From an uncultured Oscillospiraceae bacterium (GTDB taxonomy: Bacteria > Bacillota > Clostridia > Oscillospirales > Oscillospiraceae), in contig CATMVA010000017.1 in the NCBI GenBank assembly GCA_950075865.1, positions 1-34,155 of the forward strand: a stretch of DNA of 34,155 nucleotides, read 5' to 3'. The notes below the pieces were generated by a model. That model was not told the DNA's origin. It saw only the letters and a list, made by a program, of their open reading frames with translations, and did no database searches. Positions 1-6,624 of the stretch are shown one piece after another; position 1 is the stretch's first letter; every line of letters starts with the position of its first letter. The translations under genes and the position numbers were made by a program.

Positions 1-172
1 CCTGCTGGTCGGCGTGACGGGAGTCAACGCCCAGCTTCACGTGGAGCTCCACGGTTTCATCGAATTTGGCGGGAGCAGCCTTGCAGACCAGGTCCATCGC
101 CTCGCGAACGTCGTAAGCGGCAGCCTTGTCGATGAGTTTGGCGCCGTTCTGATATTTCTTTCCTCTAAACAT
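1..172 (-). CDS. rplA: 50S ribosomal protein L1, N-terminal part (cut by window edge)
   Basis: Only the first 57 codons are inside the window; the rest lies to the left. The product starts [10 protein letters not shown] and continues with the L1-type stretch around [16 protein letters not shown] and [14 protein letters not shown], the beginning of the L1 RNA-binding fold. L1 binds 23S rRNA at the L1 stalk and in many bacteria also represses its own operon by binding the mRNA. The start ATG (172-170) lies 18 bases after the rplK stop and has a GGAGG-like site before it, so it is the last visible gene of rpmG-secE-nusG-rplK-rplA. Identification is from recognisable sequence plus the conserved gene order. 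Confidence 0.95.
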   Translation of the reverse strand, partial: MFRGKKYQNGAKLIDKAAAYDVREAMDLVCKAAPAKFDETVELHVKLGVDSRHADQQ

Positions 173-190
173 ATCTGATTCCTCCCTCGC

Positions 191-616
191 TTAGTCGCCC
201 ACCACGACGCCCATGGAACGGGCGGTGCCGGCGATCATGCTCATGGCCGCCTCGATGCTGGCGGCGTTGAGGTCGGGCATCTTCTGCTCAGCGATCTTGC
301 GGACGTCTTCCTTGCTGATGGTGGCGACCTTCTCCTTGTTGGGCACGCCGCTGGCCTTGTCCAGGCCGCAGGCTTTCTTGATAAGAACGGCGGCAGGGGG
401 GGTCTTGGTGATGAAGGTGAAGGAACGGTCGGCGTAGACCGTGATGACCACGGGGATCAGAAGTCCGCCGTCGTTCTTGGTCCGCTCGTTGAACTCCTTG
501 GTGAAAGCGGCGATGTTGACGCCGTGCTGGCCCAGGGCGGGGCCCACGGGGGGGGCCGGAGTCGCCTTGCCGGCGGGGATCTGCAGTTTTACATAGCCTG
601 TAATTTTCTGTGCCAT
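191..616 (-). CDS. rplK: 50S ribosomal protein L11
   Basis: A 141-residue L11. It has the N-terminal signature [20 protein letters not shown], the [14 protein letters not shown] motif that contacts the GTPase centre of 23S rRNA, and the C-terminal RNA-binding domain ending [15 protein letters not shown]11 forms the base of the factor-binding stalk and is needed for RelA-type stringent signalling. The frame could open four codons earlier at a GTG (628), but that codon sits inside the AGGAGG ribosome site; the ATG at 616 has an 11-base spacing and gives the normal L11 N-terminus. It is separated from nusG by 136 bases that hold a cluster of hairpins, an unusual spacer in this operon. Confidence 0.97.
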   Translation of the reverse strand: MAQKITGYVKLQIPAGKATPAPPVGPALGQHGVNIAAFTKEFNERTKNDGGLLIPVVITVYADRSFTFITKTPPAAVLIKKACGLDKASGVPNKEKVATISKEDVRKIAEQKMPDLNAASIEAAMSMIAGTARSMGVVVGD

Positions 617-672
617 TTGAAACAGCACCTCCTACTAAAAATGTGGTATGGACGGAGTCTTTTTTCTGACTC

Positions 673-750
673 CTCCCACGTTGTGGGACGGCGGGCGCAC
701 ACTGTGCGCCCCTACGAGGGGATGTAGGGGCGGATAGCCTCCGCCCGTCC
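673..750. repeat. Cluster of REP-like palindromes between nusG and rplK
   Basis: Four adjacent inverted repeats are visible: TCCCAC/GTGGGA (673-687), a 9-bp arm GGGCGCACA/TGTGCGCCC (693-711), CTAC/GTAG (712-727) and GGGCGGA/TCCGCCC (728-746). The pair GGAC/GTCC (686-689 and 747-750) could close the last three into one branched structure. The element starts two bases past the nusG stop codon. It is not followed by a T-run, so it does not look like a simple intrinsic terminator. Similar GC-rich palindromes abut the stops of sigE and sigG in this window, which suggests a dispersed repeat family. Confidence 0.7.
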
Positions 751-752
751 TC

Positions 753-1274
753 TCAGTTTTTAATGGGCTCTACCTGGTCCAGCTCCAGCTCCACGGGAGT
801 CTCCCGGCCGAACATGGAGACCACCACGCGCACCTTGCTGTGCTCCATGTCGATCTCCTCCACCGTGCCGATGAAGGACTCCAGGGCACCGTCGGTGATC
901 TTCACGCTGTCGCCCTCGCTGTAGTTGACCACGACCTCGTGCTTTTCCACACCCAGGGCGGCGATCTCGGAGTCGGTGAGGGGGATGGCCTTGTTGCCGG
1001 ACCCTACGAAGCCGGTGGCGCCGCGGATGTTGCGCACCAGGTGCCAGGTGTCGTCGGTGAGCACCATCTTCACCAGCACATAGCCGGGGAAGACCTTGCG
1101 TTCCACCGTTTTGGGACCGTTGTCCGTGATCTCGGTCACGGTCTCCATGGGAATGCTCACGTCCTGGATCAGGTCCCGCATGCCCCGGTTCTCCACGGCC
1201 TTGTCGATGGACGCGGCCACCGTGTTCTCATAACCGGAGTATGTGTGGACCACATACCATTTTGCCTCTTCCAT
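753..1274 (-). CDS. nusG: Transcription termination/antitermination factor NusG
   Basis: A 173-residue NusG. The N-terminal NGN domain (about 1-115) starts MEEAKWYVVHTYSGYE and carries the VFPGYVLVKM and RNIRGATGFVG motifs that contact RNA polymerase. The C-terminal KOW domain (about 118-173) has the core EGDSVKITDGALESFIGTVE. NusG binds elongating polymerase and links it to Rho or to ribosomal S10. Length and domain order are standard. The gene sits 12 bases after secE in the conserved secE-nusG arrangement. Immediately behind its stop lies a dense group of hairpins that could affect the stability of the mRNA 3' end or expression of rplK-rplA. Confidence 0.98.
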   Translation of the reverse strand: MEEAKWYVVHTYSGYENTVAASIDKAVENRGMRDLIQDVSIPMETVTEITDNGPKTVERKVFPGYVLVKMVLTDDTWHLVRNIRGATGFVGSGNKAIPLTDSEIAALGVEKHEVVVNYSEGDSVKITDGALESFIGTVEEIDMEHSKVRVVVSMFGRETPVELELDQVEPIKN

Positions 1275-1286
1275 GCCGTGTACCTA

Positions 1287-1586
1287 TCAGACCCCGCCGC
1301 CCGTCAGGTTGAGCAGGGCGTTCAGAAGGCCGGTGGCCAGTTCATCAAAGAGGAAAATGCACAGCCCGACCACTACACAGACTGCCAGCACGATCAGCGT
1401 GTTGTTGACGGTCTGCTTCCAGGTGGGCCACTGGACCTTCTTCAGCTCGGCTTTGGTCTCCTTGAACCACTGCTTGATCCGGGCAAAGAGGCCGGGCTTC
1501 TTCTCCGCCTTCTTCTCGGACTTTTCCTTCTTGGCGGAAGCCTTGGACTCGGCGTTGACCTTATCCAGCTTTTCGTTGTCAGCCAT
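1287..1586 (-). CDS. secE: Preprotein translocase subunit SecE
   Basis: A 99-residue SecE, the small subunit of the SecYEG protein-conducting channel. The first 40 residues are a Lys/Glu/Ala-rich cytoplasmic extension (ADNEKLDKVN onwards). An amphipathic segment follows (FKETKAELKKVQWPTWKQ, the hallmark of the family), then one membrane span at about 63-90 with the core IVLAVCVVVGLCIFLF. This matches the short, single-span SecE of Gram-positive bacteria with a longer than minimal basic N-terminus. It lies between rpmG (51-base gap) and nusG (12-base gap) and is co-transcribed with them. Confidence 0.96.
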   Translation of the reverse strand: MADNEKLDKVNAESKASAKKEKSEKKAEKKPGLFARIKQWFKETKAELKKVQWPTWKQTVNNTLIVLAVCVVVGLCIFLFDELATGLLNALLNLTGGGV

Positions 1587-1637
1587 TCAATGATACCCTT
1601 CTTTCTTGTAAGCGATAGTGGGTGGAAAGGAAGACCA

Positions 1638-1802
1638 TTACTTGGTCTCGGTGTGGACCGTGTGCTTTCTGCAGAAGGGACAGTACTTGTTCATCTCCAG
1701 ACGGTCAGTGGTGTTTTTCTTGTTCTTCTTGGTGTTGTAGTTGCGCTGCTTGCACTCGTTGCACCGCAGAGTGATCTTCACTCTGTTGCCGGCCTTTGCC
1801 AT
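1638..1802 (-). CDS. rpmG: 50S ribosomal protein L33, zinc-binding form
   Basis: A 54-residue protein, [20 protein letters not shown] at the start and [15 protein letters not shown] at the end. The CNEC and CPFC pairs form the four-cysteine zinc site of the C+ type of L33. The start ATG (1802-1800) has a strong AAGGAGG site ten bases upstream. It is the first gene of the rpmG-secE-nusG-rplK-rplA operon and follows a leader with two terminator-like hairpins. L33 sits near the E-site of the large subunit. In several Firmicutes the cysteine form is replaced by a zinc-free paralogue under zinc limitation; no such paralogue is in the window. Confidence 0.96.
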   Translation of the reverse strand: MAKAGNRVKITLRCNECKQRNYNTKKNKKNTTDRLEMNKYCPFCRKHTVHTETK

Positions 1803-1838
1803 ACTTCGGCACCTCCTTATTCTTTGGCCCGTTCCAAC

Positions 1839-1875
1839 AAAAAAGCCGGAGCCGGCCTGTTTGCCGTCTCCAGCC
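1839..1875 (-). terminator. Leader hairpin 2 with U-run, candidate attenuator of rpmG operon
   Basis: Read on the minus strand, CTGGAG, then CGGC, loop AAACAG, GCCG, then CTCCGG, followed directly by CTTTTTT. This is a GC-rich stem plus U-tract, the layout of an intrinsic terminator, ending about 37 bases before the rpmG start. It lies downstream of the operon promoter (2022-2050), so it would act as an attenuator rather than as the end of a gene. An alternative helix AAAGCCGG/CCGGCTTT (1922-1915 with 1846-1839) can use the same descending arm. Confidence 0.65.
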
Positions 1876-1876
1876 G

Positions 1877-1898
1877 AAAAAGACCCACTGGGGCCTTT
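1877..1898 (-). terminator. Leader hairpin 1 with U-run, candidate attenuator of rpmG operon
   Basis: On the minus strand AAAGGCCC-CAGT-GGGTCTTT forms an 8-bp stem with one G-U pair and a four-base loop, and two further Ts follow. It is directly upstream of the second hairpin at 1839-1875. Two tandem terminator-like stems inside the leader suggest that readthrough into rpmG-secE-nusG-rplK-rplA is controlled, but the signal sensed cannot be read from the sequence. Confidence 0.6.
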
Positions 1899-2021
1899 CT
1901 GGGCGGTGTGGAGCCGGCTTTGATTGCCTCCCTATGTCTTCTCAAAAGGAAGGGAAGGGTTTTCATCCTCGTCACACCGTAAAACGAGCATAAAAAAAGA
2001 GCCCTTTTCATAGGTGATAGC

Positions 2022-2050
2022 ATTTTACCATGCCCGGAAGGACAAGTCAA
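2022..2050 (-). promoter_or_regulatory. Sigma-A promoter for rpmG-secE-nusG-rplK-rplA
   Basis: On the minus strand, TTGACT (2050-2045), a 17-base spacer, then TAAAAT (2027-2022). Transcription would begin near 2015 and give a leader of about 210 nt before rpmG. The match and spacing are near ideal, as expected for a ribosomal protein operon. Confidence 0.85.
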
Positions 2051-2091
2051 GAGAAAAATCGGGATTTTCAAACTTTTCTTTCCCTGCCCAT

Positions 2092-2124
2092 TTGACTTTT
2101 TTTGGAGCCCGCCCCATTTATAAT
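2092..2124 (+). promoter_or_regulatory. Probable spoIIGA promoter with over-long spacer
   Basis: TTGACT (2092-2097) and TATAAT (2119-2124) are separated by 21 bases instead of 17. The Bacillus subtilis spoIIG promoter is well known for consensus-like sigma-A hexamers set about 22 bases apart and for depending on Spo0A. I did not find a clear Spo0A box (TGTCGAA) next to it, so Spo0A control is inference from gene identity and spacing. Confidence 0.6.
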
Positions 2125-2146
2125 GACCGGGTAAGGAGGGACGGGC

Positions 2147-2974
2147 ATGACGGTGGTCTATATCGACGAGGTCTTCCTCCTGAACACTATGGTGGACTAT
2201 CTGCTGCTTCTGTCGGCGGCCCGGCTGACGGGGGAGGTCCTGCGCCGGGGGAGAATGGCCCTGGCTGCCCTTTTGGGCGGGCTGTACGCGGCCCTGAGCT
2301 ATCTGCCGGGGTGGGGATTCCTGAGCCACCCGCTCTGCAAGCTGGCCTCGGCGGTGGGGATGACCCTGGTAGCCTTTGGGGGATCCCGGCGGCTCCTCCG
2401 AGTAAGCCTGGTCTTCTTCGGGGTGGCGGCTGCCTTTGGGGGCGGTGTGCTGGCCCTTCAGCTGGTGGCGGGGGGCGGACCGGTGCTGGACCTGAAGACC
2501 GTCCTTTTGTCGGCGGCAGTGTGTTACGCTCTGGTGCCGCTGGTCTTTCACCGGGCTGCCCGGCATGGCGGGCGGGAGCTGGCGGTGGCCGAGCTGAAGC
2601 TGGGGGAGCGTTCCTGCCGGGTGACCGTCCTGGTGGATACGGGCAACACCCTCACCGATCCCCACACCGGCCGGCCGGTGATGGTGTGCGAGGGAGAGAA
2701 AGCGGCCGGGCTCTTTCCGGAGGGGGAAGGCCTCACGGCTGGGGAGCTTCTGGACCCTGTGGGGGCCCTGGAGCGGCGGCAAAGTAATGGTTCAAGGAAC
2801 AACCGGTGGCGACTGCTGCCTTACCGGGCGGTGGGGGTGGACCATGGGCTTTTGCTGGCAGTGAGGACCGATGGGGTCCGGGTGGGGAAGGAGGACTATG
2901 GCCCCATCCTGGTGGCCTTGTCACCCACGCCGGTGAGTGATGGAGGCGGCTACAGCGCGCTCATCGGAGCGTAG
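2147..2974 (+). CDS. spoIIGA: Sigma-E processing membrane aspartic peptidase SpoIIGA
   Basis: A 275-residue SpoIIGA, the septum-located protease that removes the N-terminal pro-sequence of sigma-E in the mother cell. The N-terminal half (about 5-135) is a series of hydrophobic segments starting VVYIDEVFLLNTMVDYLLLL, the usual multi-span domain. The C-terminal half is the retroviral-type aspartic protease domain with DTGNTLTDP at 164-172, D164 being the predicted catalytic aspartate, followed by SALIGA at the very end. It is somewhat shorter than the Bacillus protein. The start has AAGGAGG eight to ten bases upstream. It is immediately followed by its substrate gene sigE, the conserved pairing. 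Confidence 0.96.
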   Translation: MTVVYIDEVFLLNTMVDYLLLLSAARLTGEVLRRGRMALAALLGGLYAALSYLPGWGFLSHPLCKLASAVGMTLVAFGGSRRLLRVSLVFFGVAAAFGGGVLALQLVAGGGPVLDLKTVLLSAAVCYALVPLVFHRAARHGGRELAVAELKLGERSCRVTVLVDTGNTLTDPHTGRPVMVCEGEKAAGLFPEGEGLTAGELLDPVGALERRQSNGSRNNRWRLLPYRAVGVDHGLLLAVRTDGVRVGKEDYGPILVALSPTPVSDGGGYSALIGA

Positions 2975-3019
2975 AGGACAATGAAAGAATGAATAATCAG
3001 AATAGAAGGATGGGGAACG

Positions 3020-3757
3020 ATGAAGAAAGGGCATATGAGAGAGAAGCTGCGGCGAGCTTGGTGGAGACTTCGGGCGCTGCTGTGCCGGTGGGGGATCGCC
3101 CTGCCGGGAAAGGTCATGTATATCGGGGGAAGCGGCACCCTGCCGCCCCCGCTGAACAAAGAGGAGGAGGCCCTTTGCATCGCCCGTCTGGCCGAGGGGG
3201 ACGAGGGGGCCAAGAGCACCCTCATCGAGCACAACCTGCGGCTGGTGGTCTACATCGCCAAGAGGTTTGAGAATACCGGCATCAACATCGAGGATCTGAT
3301 CTCCATCGGCACCATCGGGCTCATCAAGGCGGTGAGCACCTACAAGGCCGAGAAGAACATCAAGCTGGCCACCTACGCCTCCCGATGCATTGAGAACGAG
3401 ATCCTCATGTGCCTCAGAAAGACCGCCAAGGAGCGGGGGGAGGTCTCCTTTGACGAGCCGTTGAACACCGACTGGGACGGGAACGAGCTGCTGCTCTCCG
3501 ACGTGCTGGGCACTGAGGAGGATGTGGTGATGAAGCCCTTGGAGGAGGACACTGACCGCCAGCTGCTCTCCCGGGCATTGGACCGGCTGGAGGAGCGGGA
3601 AAAGGTCATCATTACCCTCCGCTTCGGCCTGGACGGCAGCCCCGAGCGGACCCAGAAGGAGGTGGCCGACCTGCTGGGCATCTCCCAGTCCTACATCTCC
3701 CGCCTGGAAAAGCGGATCATCGAGCGGCTGAAAAAGGAGATCCTGAAGATGATGTAG
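3020..3757 (+). CDS. sigE: RNA polymerase sporulation sigma factor E (pro-sigma-E)
   Basis: A 245-residue sigma-70 family protein closely matching sigma-E. It keeps an amphipathic, basic pro-sequence (about residues 1-34, rich in Arg and Trp) ending at KVMYIGGS, the region cut by SpoIIGA, then [10 protein letters not shown]. Region 2 holds [20 protein letters not shown] and [14 protein letters not shown], and region 4 holds the helix-turn-helix [20 protein letters not shown]. Sigma-E drives early mother-cell genes. The ATG at 3020 has only a weak GGGGA site; an ATG five codons on is possible but would shorten the pro-sequence. The gene lies 45 bases after spoIIGA and is followed by hairpins and a terminator. 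Confidence 0.96.
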   Translation: MKKGHMREKLRRAWWRLRALLCRWGIALPGKVMYIGGSGTLPPPLNKEEEALCIARLAEGDEGAKSTLIEHNLRLVVYIAKRFENTGINIEDLISIGTIGLIKAVSTYKAEKNIKLATYASRCIENEILMCLRKTAKERGEVSFDEPLNTDWDGNELLLSDVLGTEEDVVMKPLEEDTDRQLLSRALDRLEEREKVIITLRFGLDGSPERTQKEVADLLGISQSYISRLEKRIIERLKKEILKMM

Positions 3758-3812
3758 GGCAGACCTTGGTCTGCCGGGCACGGTCGTTCGGCTGCGCCGA
3801 ACGACCGTGCCC
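3758..3812. repeat. Two GC-rich palindromes directly after the sigE stop
   Basis: GGCAGACC/GGTCTGCC (3758-3775) is followed at once by a perfect 17-bp inverted repeat, 3776-3792 with 3796-3812, around a TGC loop (arm starts GGGCACGG). No T-run follows, so it resembles a REP-type palindrome rather than a terminator. It begins at the base after the sigE stop codon, like the elements after nusG and sigG. Confidence 0.75.
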
Positions 3813-3908
3813 CGTATCTTCCGATTTGATGCAGCCTGTCCGGGTTCAGAATCACATATTTTGCCCCCGTCTGGGACATCAAATTTTCGAGGGGAATTTT
3901 CAGGACAT

Positions 3909-3947
3909 AAAACAAGGTTGTTTTCCTTTGAAAACAACCTTGTTTTT
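3909..3947. terminator. Strong intrinsic terminator of spoIIGA-sigE
   Basis: AAAACAAGGTTGTTTTC (3909-3925), loop CTTT, then the exact complement (3930-3946), with T-rich sequence on the plus side. The 17-bp AT-rich stem is flanked by As and Ts on both sides and could work in either direction. Confidence 0.85.
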
Positions 3948-3952
3948 GCGTA

Positions 3953-4340
3953 TTCATAACTTTTTAGGCGGGTCAATTTTGAGGGGCTCTGCGGGGCATG
4001 GGGCAAATCCAAGTTGTATGAAAATTGGAAATTGATTTTTTGCCTGTTTTGAAGGTGGTTTGATCCTGTTTTTGAGGATTTTGACCTTAAAAAACGGGGT
4101 TTTGAATTTTTTGGAATGTGCAACTCAGTGCAATTAAGGGGTTGAGGAGAAAACGGGACGGCCGTGGGGACGATAGTTGTACGAAAATTTCCAGTTGGTG
4201 TATTCGTTAATTTTTTGACCGCCTTGGAGCGGTTTTGGGAGTGTGGGGTAAGGGTAGGATATATCCGCTACCCAGGCGGCCGAAATTTCAGCCAAACCGT
4301 TTCAGGTAGGGATATATAATAAAAAAAGAAAAAATTGAAA
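3953..4340. other. AT-rich intergenic region without a recognisable gene
   Basis: About 390 bases with lower GC than the genes around it. No frame looks coding. There is one imperfect direct repeat: AGTTGTATGAAAATT (4012-4026) recurs with one mismatch at 4175-4189, each copy followed at a short distance by a run TTTTTTG(C/A)C. GTGCAA occurs twice four bases apart near 4120. I see no RNA gene, attachment site or known regulatory element. Confidence 0.5.
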
Positions 4341-4345
4341 TTGTC

Positions 4346-4375
4346 TTTACATTTTATAGAAAAATCTGTTATAAT
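4346..4375 (+). promoter_or_regulatory. Sigma-A promoter of the CarD-like gene
   Basis: TTTACA (4346-4351) and TATAAT (4370-4375) with an 18-base spacer, in a strongly AT-rich context. The predicted leader is about 60 bases. Confidence 0.75.
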
Positions 4376-4440
4376 AGTTACAAAGATGGGATGATAGCGT
4401 CAAGTTGACAGGTTTAACGGCAGAGAAAGTGAGGGCAGAT

Positions 4441-4941
4441 ATGTTTCAGCAGGGGGATCTGATCGTTTATGGGCGTACCGGCGTTTGCCGTGTGGATGGG
4501 ATCGAGGCGTGGAAGGGGCAGGACTACTATGTCCTGTCGCCACTCTATCAGACGTGCAGCATCAAGATCCCGGTGGACGGGAAGGCTTTTATGCGCCCCG
4601 TGATCTCCCGGGAAGCGGCCGATGAGCTCATTGATTCTATGCCTGAGGTGGAGATCCAGCCCTGCGAGAACATGGCCATGCGGAAACTGACCGAGTATTA
4701 CCAGTCTTTCCTGGGCAATCGGGAGTGCCGGGAGCTGGTGGAGCTGACCACAGCCCTTTACGCAAAGAAGAAGGCGGCCCAGCGGGAGAAGCGGAAGTTT
4801 GGCGTGGTGGACGAGCGGTTCCTGAAGGAAGGGGAGAACCTTCTCTTTGGGGAGTTGGCGGTGGCCCTGGACCTGAACGTGGAGGATGTGCCGGGGTATA
4901 TCGAAAACCGGCTCCGGCTCGGAGAGCCGGCCAGCGTGTGA
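4441..4941 (+). CDS. CarD family transcriptional regulator
   Basis: A 166-residue protein with an N-terminal CarD/CdnL/TRCF Tudor-like RNA-polymerase-interacting domain: MFQQGDLIVYGRTGVCRVDG at the start and the conserved strand pair around YYVLSPLY and IKIPVDG. A helical C-terminal part (about 60-160) contains YYQSFLGNRECRELVELTT and many charged residues, as in family members that bind DNA upstream of the -10 element. Such proteins stabilise open promoter complexes. The frame is open back to a TTG at 4405, but the ATG at 4441, with GTGAGGG just upstream, gives the normal family N-terminus. It has its own promoter and terminator, so it is monocistronic. Its regulon is unknown. Confidence 0.85.
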   Translation: MFQQGDLIVYGRTGVCRVDGIEAWKGQDYYVLSPLYQTCSIKIPVDGKAFMRPVISREAADELIDSMPEVEIQPCENMAMRKLTEYYQSFLGNRECRELVELTTALYAKKKAAQREKRKFGVVDERFLKEGENLLFGELAVALDLNVEDVPGYIENRLRLGEPASV

Positions 4942-4952
4942 GAAAACAGAGT

Positions 4953-4990
4953 AAAAAAGCGGGAGAGCCGGAATGGCTCTCCCGTTTTTT
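4953..4990. terminator. Bidirectional terminator between carD-like gene and coaX
   Basis: CGGGAGAGCC, loop GGAAT, GGCTCTCCCG, with A6 before and T6 after. It has U-runs on both strands and serves both convergent genes; its plus-strand T-run touches the coaX stop codon. Confidence 0.9.
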
Positions 4991-5756
4991 ACCGGTTTTT
5001 GTTGTAGATCAGCTTGAGGCCGAGGAGCATCAGATCTTCCTCGACCGAGATCTTTCGCCTGCACAGAGGGACGACCATCCGGGCGAGACCTCCGGTGGCC
5101 ACGACAGCGGCCAAGGGCTCCCCAAGCTCTTCCTCCACCCGGTCGATGAGGCCGTCCAGCATGGCGGCGTGGCCGTAGACCGCCCCGGACTGCATACATT
5201 CCACTGTGTTGGAGCAGATCACCTTTTTGGGCACGGCGAGCTGGATGCGGGGCAGCTGGCTGGTGCCCGAGGAGAGGGAGTCCACCGACAGCCGGAGGCC
5301 GGCCAGGATGGCCCCGCCCAGGAACCGCCCCTCCCGGTCGATGACCGACATGGTGTTGGCGGTGCCCATGTCGAAGATGATCATGGGCTTGGGGTACTTT
5401 TCGGTGGCGGCCACCGCGTCCACCACAAGGTCGGCCCCCAACTGGCCGGGATCGTCGATCTTGATGTTAAGACCGGTTTTGATGCCGGCGCCCACCACAA
5501 GGACGTTCTTCCCGGTGACGGCGGCCGCGGCCTGACAGAGGATATCGGTCAGCTCACTGACCACGCAGGAGAGGATAGCTCCCTCGGCGGATCCCGGGTC
5601 AACGTGGTGAAGGTCAAAGAGGCTGCGGAAAAGAAGGGCATACTCGTCCCGTGTCTTGGCCCGGTCGGTACAAAGACGGGCGGTAAAACGGAGGGAGTCC
5701 CCCTCGAAGCAGCCCAATACGATGTGGGTGTTGCCGGCGTCGATGGCTAAGAGCAT
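4989..5756 (-). CDS. coaX: Type III pantothenate kinase
   Basis: A 255-residue CoaX, which phosphorylates pantothenate in the first step of coenzyme A synthesis. The ASKHA-fold phosphate motif is at the N-terminus (MLLAIDAGNTHIVLG). Other family marks are GADLVVDAVAA, the DMGTANTMSVID strand-turn, GGAILAGLRLS and VVATGGLA near the C-terminus. Type III enzymes are not inhibited by CoA and need a monovalent cation. The ATG at 5756 has AAAGGAGG nine bases upstream. The gene follows an ECF S-component gene by 13 bases in the same operon, which suggests uptake of the substrate is encoded beside its kinase. It ends against a bidirectional terminator. Confidence 0.95.
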   Translation of the reverse strand: MLLAIDAGNTHIVLGCFEGDSLRFTARLCTDRAKTRDEYALLFRSLFDLHHVDPGSAEGAILSCVVSELTDILCQAAAAVTGKNVLVVGAGIKTGLNIKIDDPGQLGADLVVDAVAATEKYPKPMIIFDMGTANTMSVIDREGRFLGGAILAGLRLSVDSLSSGTSQLPRIQLAVPKKVICSNTVECMQSGAVYGHAAMLDGLIDRVEEELGEPLAAVVATGGLARMVVPLCRRKISVEEDLMLLGLKLIYNKNR

Positions 5757-5769
5757 GGTGGATCCTCCT

Positions 5770-6390
5770 TTATTCTTTCTCCTCGTCCTTCACGATCCGG
5801 ACAGGCGCGGCGAAGGGGCGGCGGGCATTGATAATGCGTACGATGGCGGGACACAGCACCAGGTCCAGGCCCAGCTCAAAGAAGAAGTTGAATCCAATGA
5901 AAGCGATGGCGACCACCACAGGGCCGCTGCCCGTGATGCCCAGGTTGGCCGCAAACTGGATACAGTCTTCCAGGAAGAAGAGCATACAGCCCAGAAAGAA
6001 CACTCCGGTATTCACCAAAGGACAGACCACCGACGCCGCCAGCGCGGCCAGAAAGATGTTTTGCCGCTCCAGAAGCCGGTAGACACCCCCCGCTGCCAAG
6101 CCCGCCAGGGTCCCCTTAAGCAGAACGATGGCCACCGTGGCGATGGGATCCCAGGCGAAGAAGAGGGCGGCGTCCCCGGAGGCGAGTACTGTGACGCCGA
6201 ATACCAGACCCAGCCACGCCCCGGCGCCGGGTCCCAGCAATGCGCCGCCGATGATGATGGGCACACCCACCAGTGAAACGGCGAATACGCCGAAGCGTAT
6301 CGCAATGCCCAGCATTTGCAGCACTGCCACAATGGCAGTGAGCAGCGCCAACAGCGCCAGCCGACCTGTGTCGTACCTTGTGTTTCTCAT
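5770..6390 (-). CDS. ECF transporter S-component, probably for pantothenate
   Basis: A 206-residue, very hydrophobic protein with about six membrane spans, for example LALLALLTAIVAVLQMLGI, the glycine-rich VSLVGVPIIIGGALLGPGAGAWLG and VAIAFIGFNFFFELGLDLV. It ends in a short charged tail (VKDEEKE). This pattern fits the substrate-binding S subunit of an energy-coupling-factor vitamin transporter, which shares an EcfAA'T module encoded elsewhere. The substrate is inferred from the adjacent coaX; no pantothenate-specific motif is claimed. A TTG at 6396 is in frame, but the ATG at 6390 stands nine bases from AGGAGG and is preferred. A promoter lies about 75 bases upstream. Confidence 0.8.
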   Translation of the reverse strand: MRNTRYDTGRLALLALLTAIVAVLQMLGIAIRFGVFAVSLVGVPIIIGGALLGPGAGAWLGLVFGVTVLASGDAALFFAWDPIATVAIVLLKGTLAGLAAGGVYRLLERQNIFLAALAASVVCPLVNTGVFFLGCMLFFLEDCIQFAANLGITGSGPVVVAIAFIGFNFFFELGLDLVLCPAIVRIINARRPFAAPVRIVKDEEKE

Positions 6391-6462
6391 ATTCAATTAC
6401 CTCCTGCTGCTGTCCGCGACGGGTACAGCGCAATATTAGCCGCCGTGACCGGCGACGGAACT

Positions 6463-6491
6463 ATTATAGGAGGAACGGTGGAAAAAAGCAA
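6463..6491 (-). promoter_or_regulatory. Sigma-A promoter for the ECF S-component-coaX operon
   Basis: On the minus strand, TTGCTT (6491-6486), 17-base spacer, TATAAT (6468-6463). Good -10 and correct spacing, with a leader of about 65 bases. Confidence 0.75.
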
Positions 6492-6562
6492 GGGGAAAAC
6501 GGCCGCCGTAAAATTCCATCGAAAAGCGTCCCACGATAAAAAATAAAGGGGCTGCAGGCCCG

Positions 6563-6591
6563 GTATGAAAGAACCCTGCCCGGAAAAAATA
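6563..6591 (+). promoter_or_regulatory. Forespore-type (sigma-F/G-like) promoter of sigG
   Basis: GTATG (6563-6567) and GGAAAAAATA (6582-6591), 14 bases apart, resemble the -35 (GYATA-like) and -10 (GGnnAnAnTR-like) elements recognised by sigma-F and sigma-G. In Bacillus, sigG is transcribed by sigma-F in the forespore, so the assignment fits the gene. The match is by eye only. Confidence 0.55.
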
Positions 6592-6624
6592 CTGGCATGA
6601 AACGTCATGTCAGGAGGCTCCGCT

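Noticed and set aside
840-1982. Long plus-strand open frame opposite nusG, secE and rpmG
   Set aside because: It is antisense to three certain genes, rich in His, Gly, Leu and Val from reverse-read GC codons, and resembles no family.
1803-2015. T-box or amino-acid attenuator before rpmG
   Set aside because: No T-box sequence (TGGNACCGCG-like) or specifier layout was found.
1817-2782. 321-codon minus-strand open frame opposite spoIIGA
   Set aside because: Most of it is antisense to spoIIGA. Only its last ~64 codons lie in the rpmG leader, and those were kept only as a possible leader peptide.
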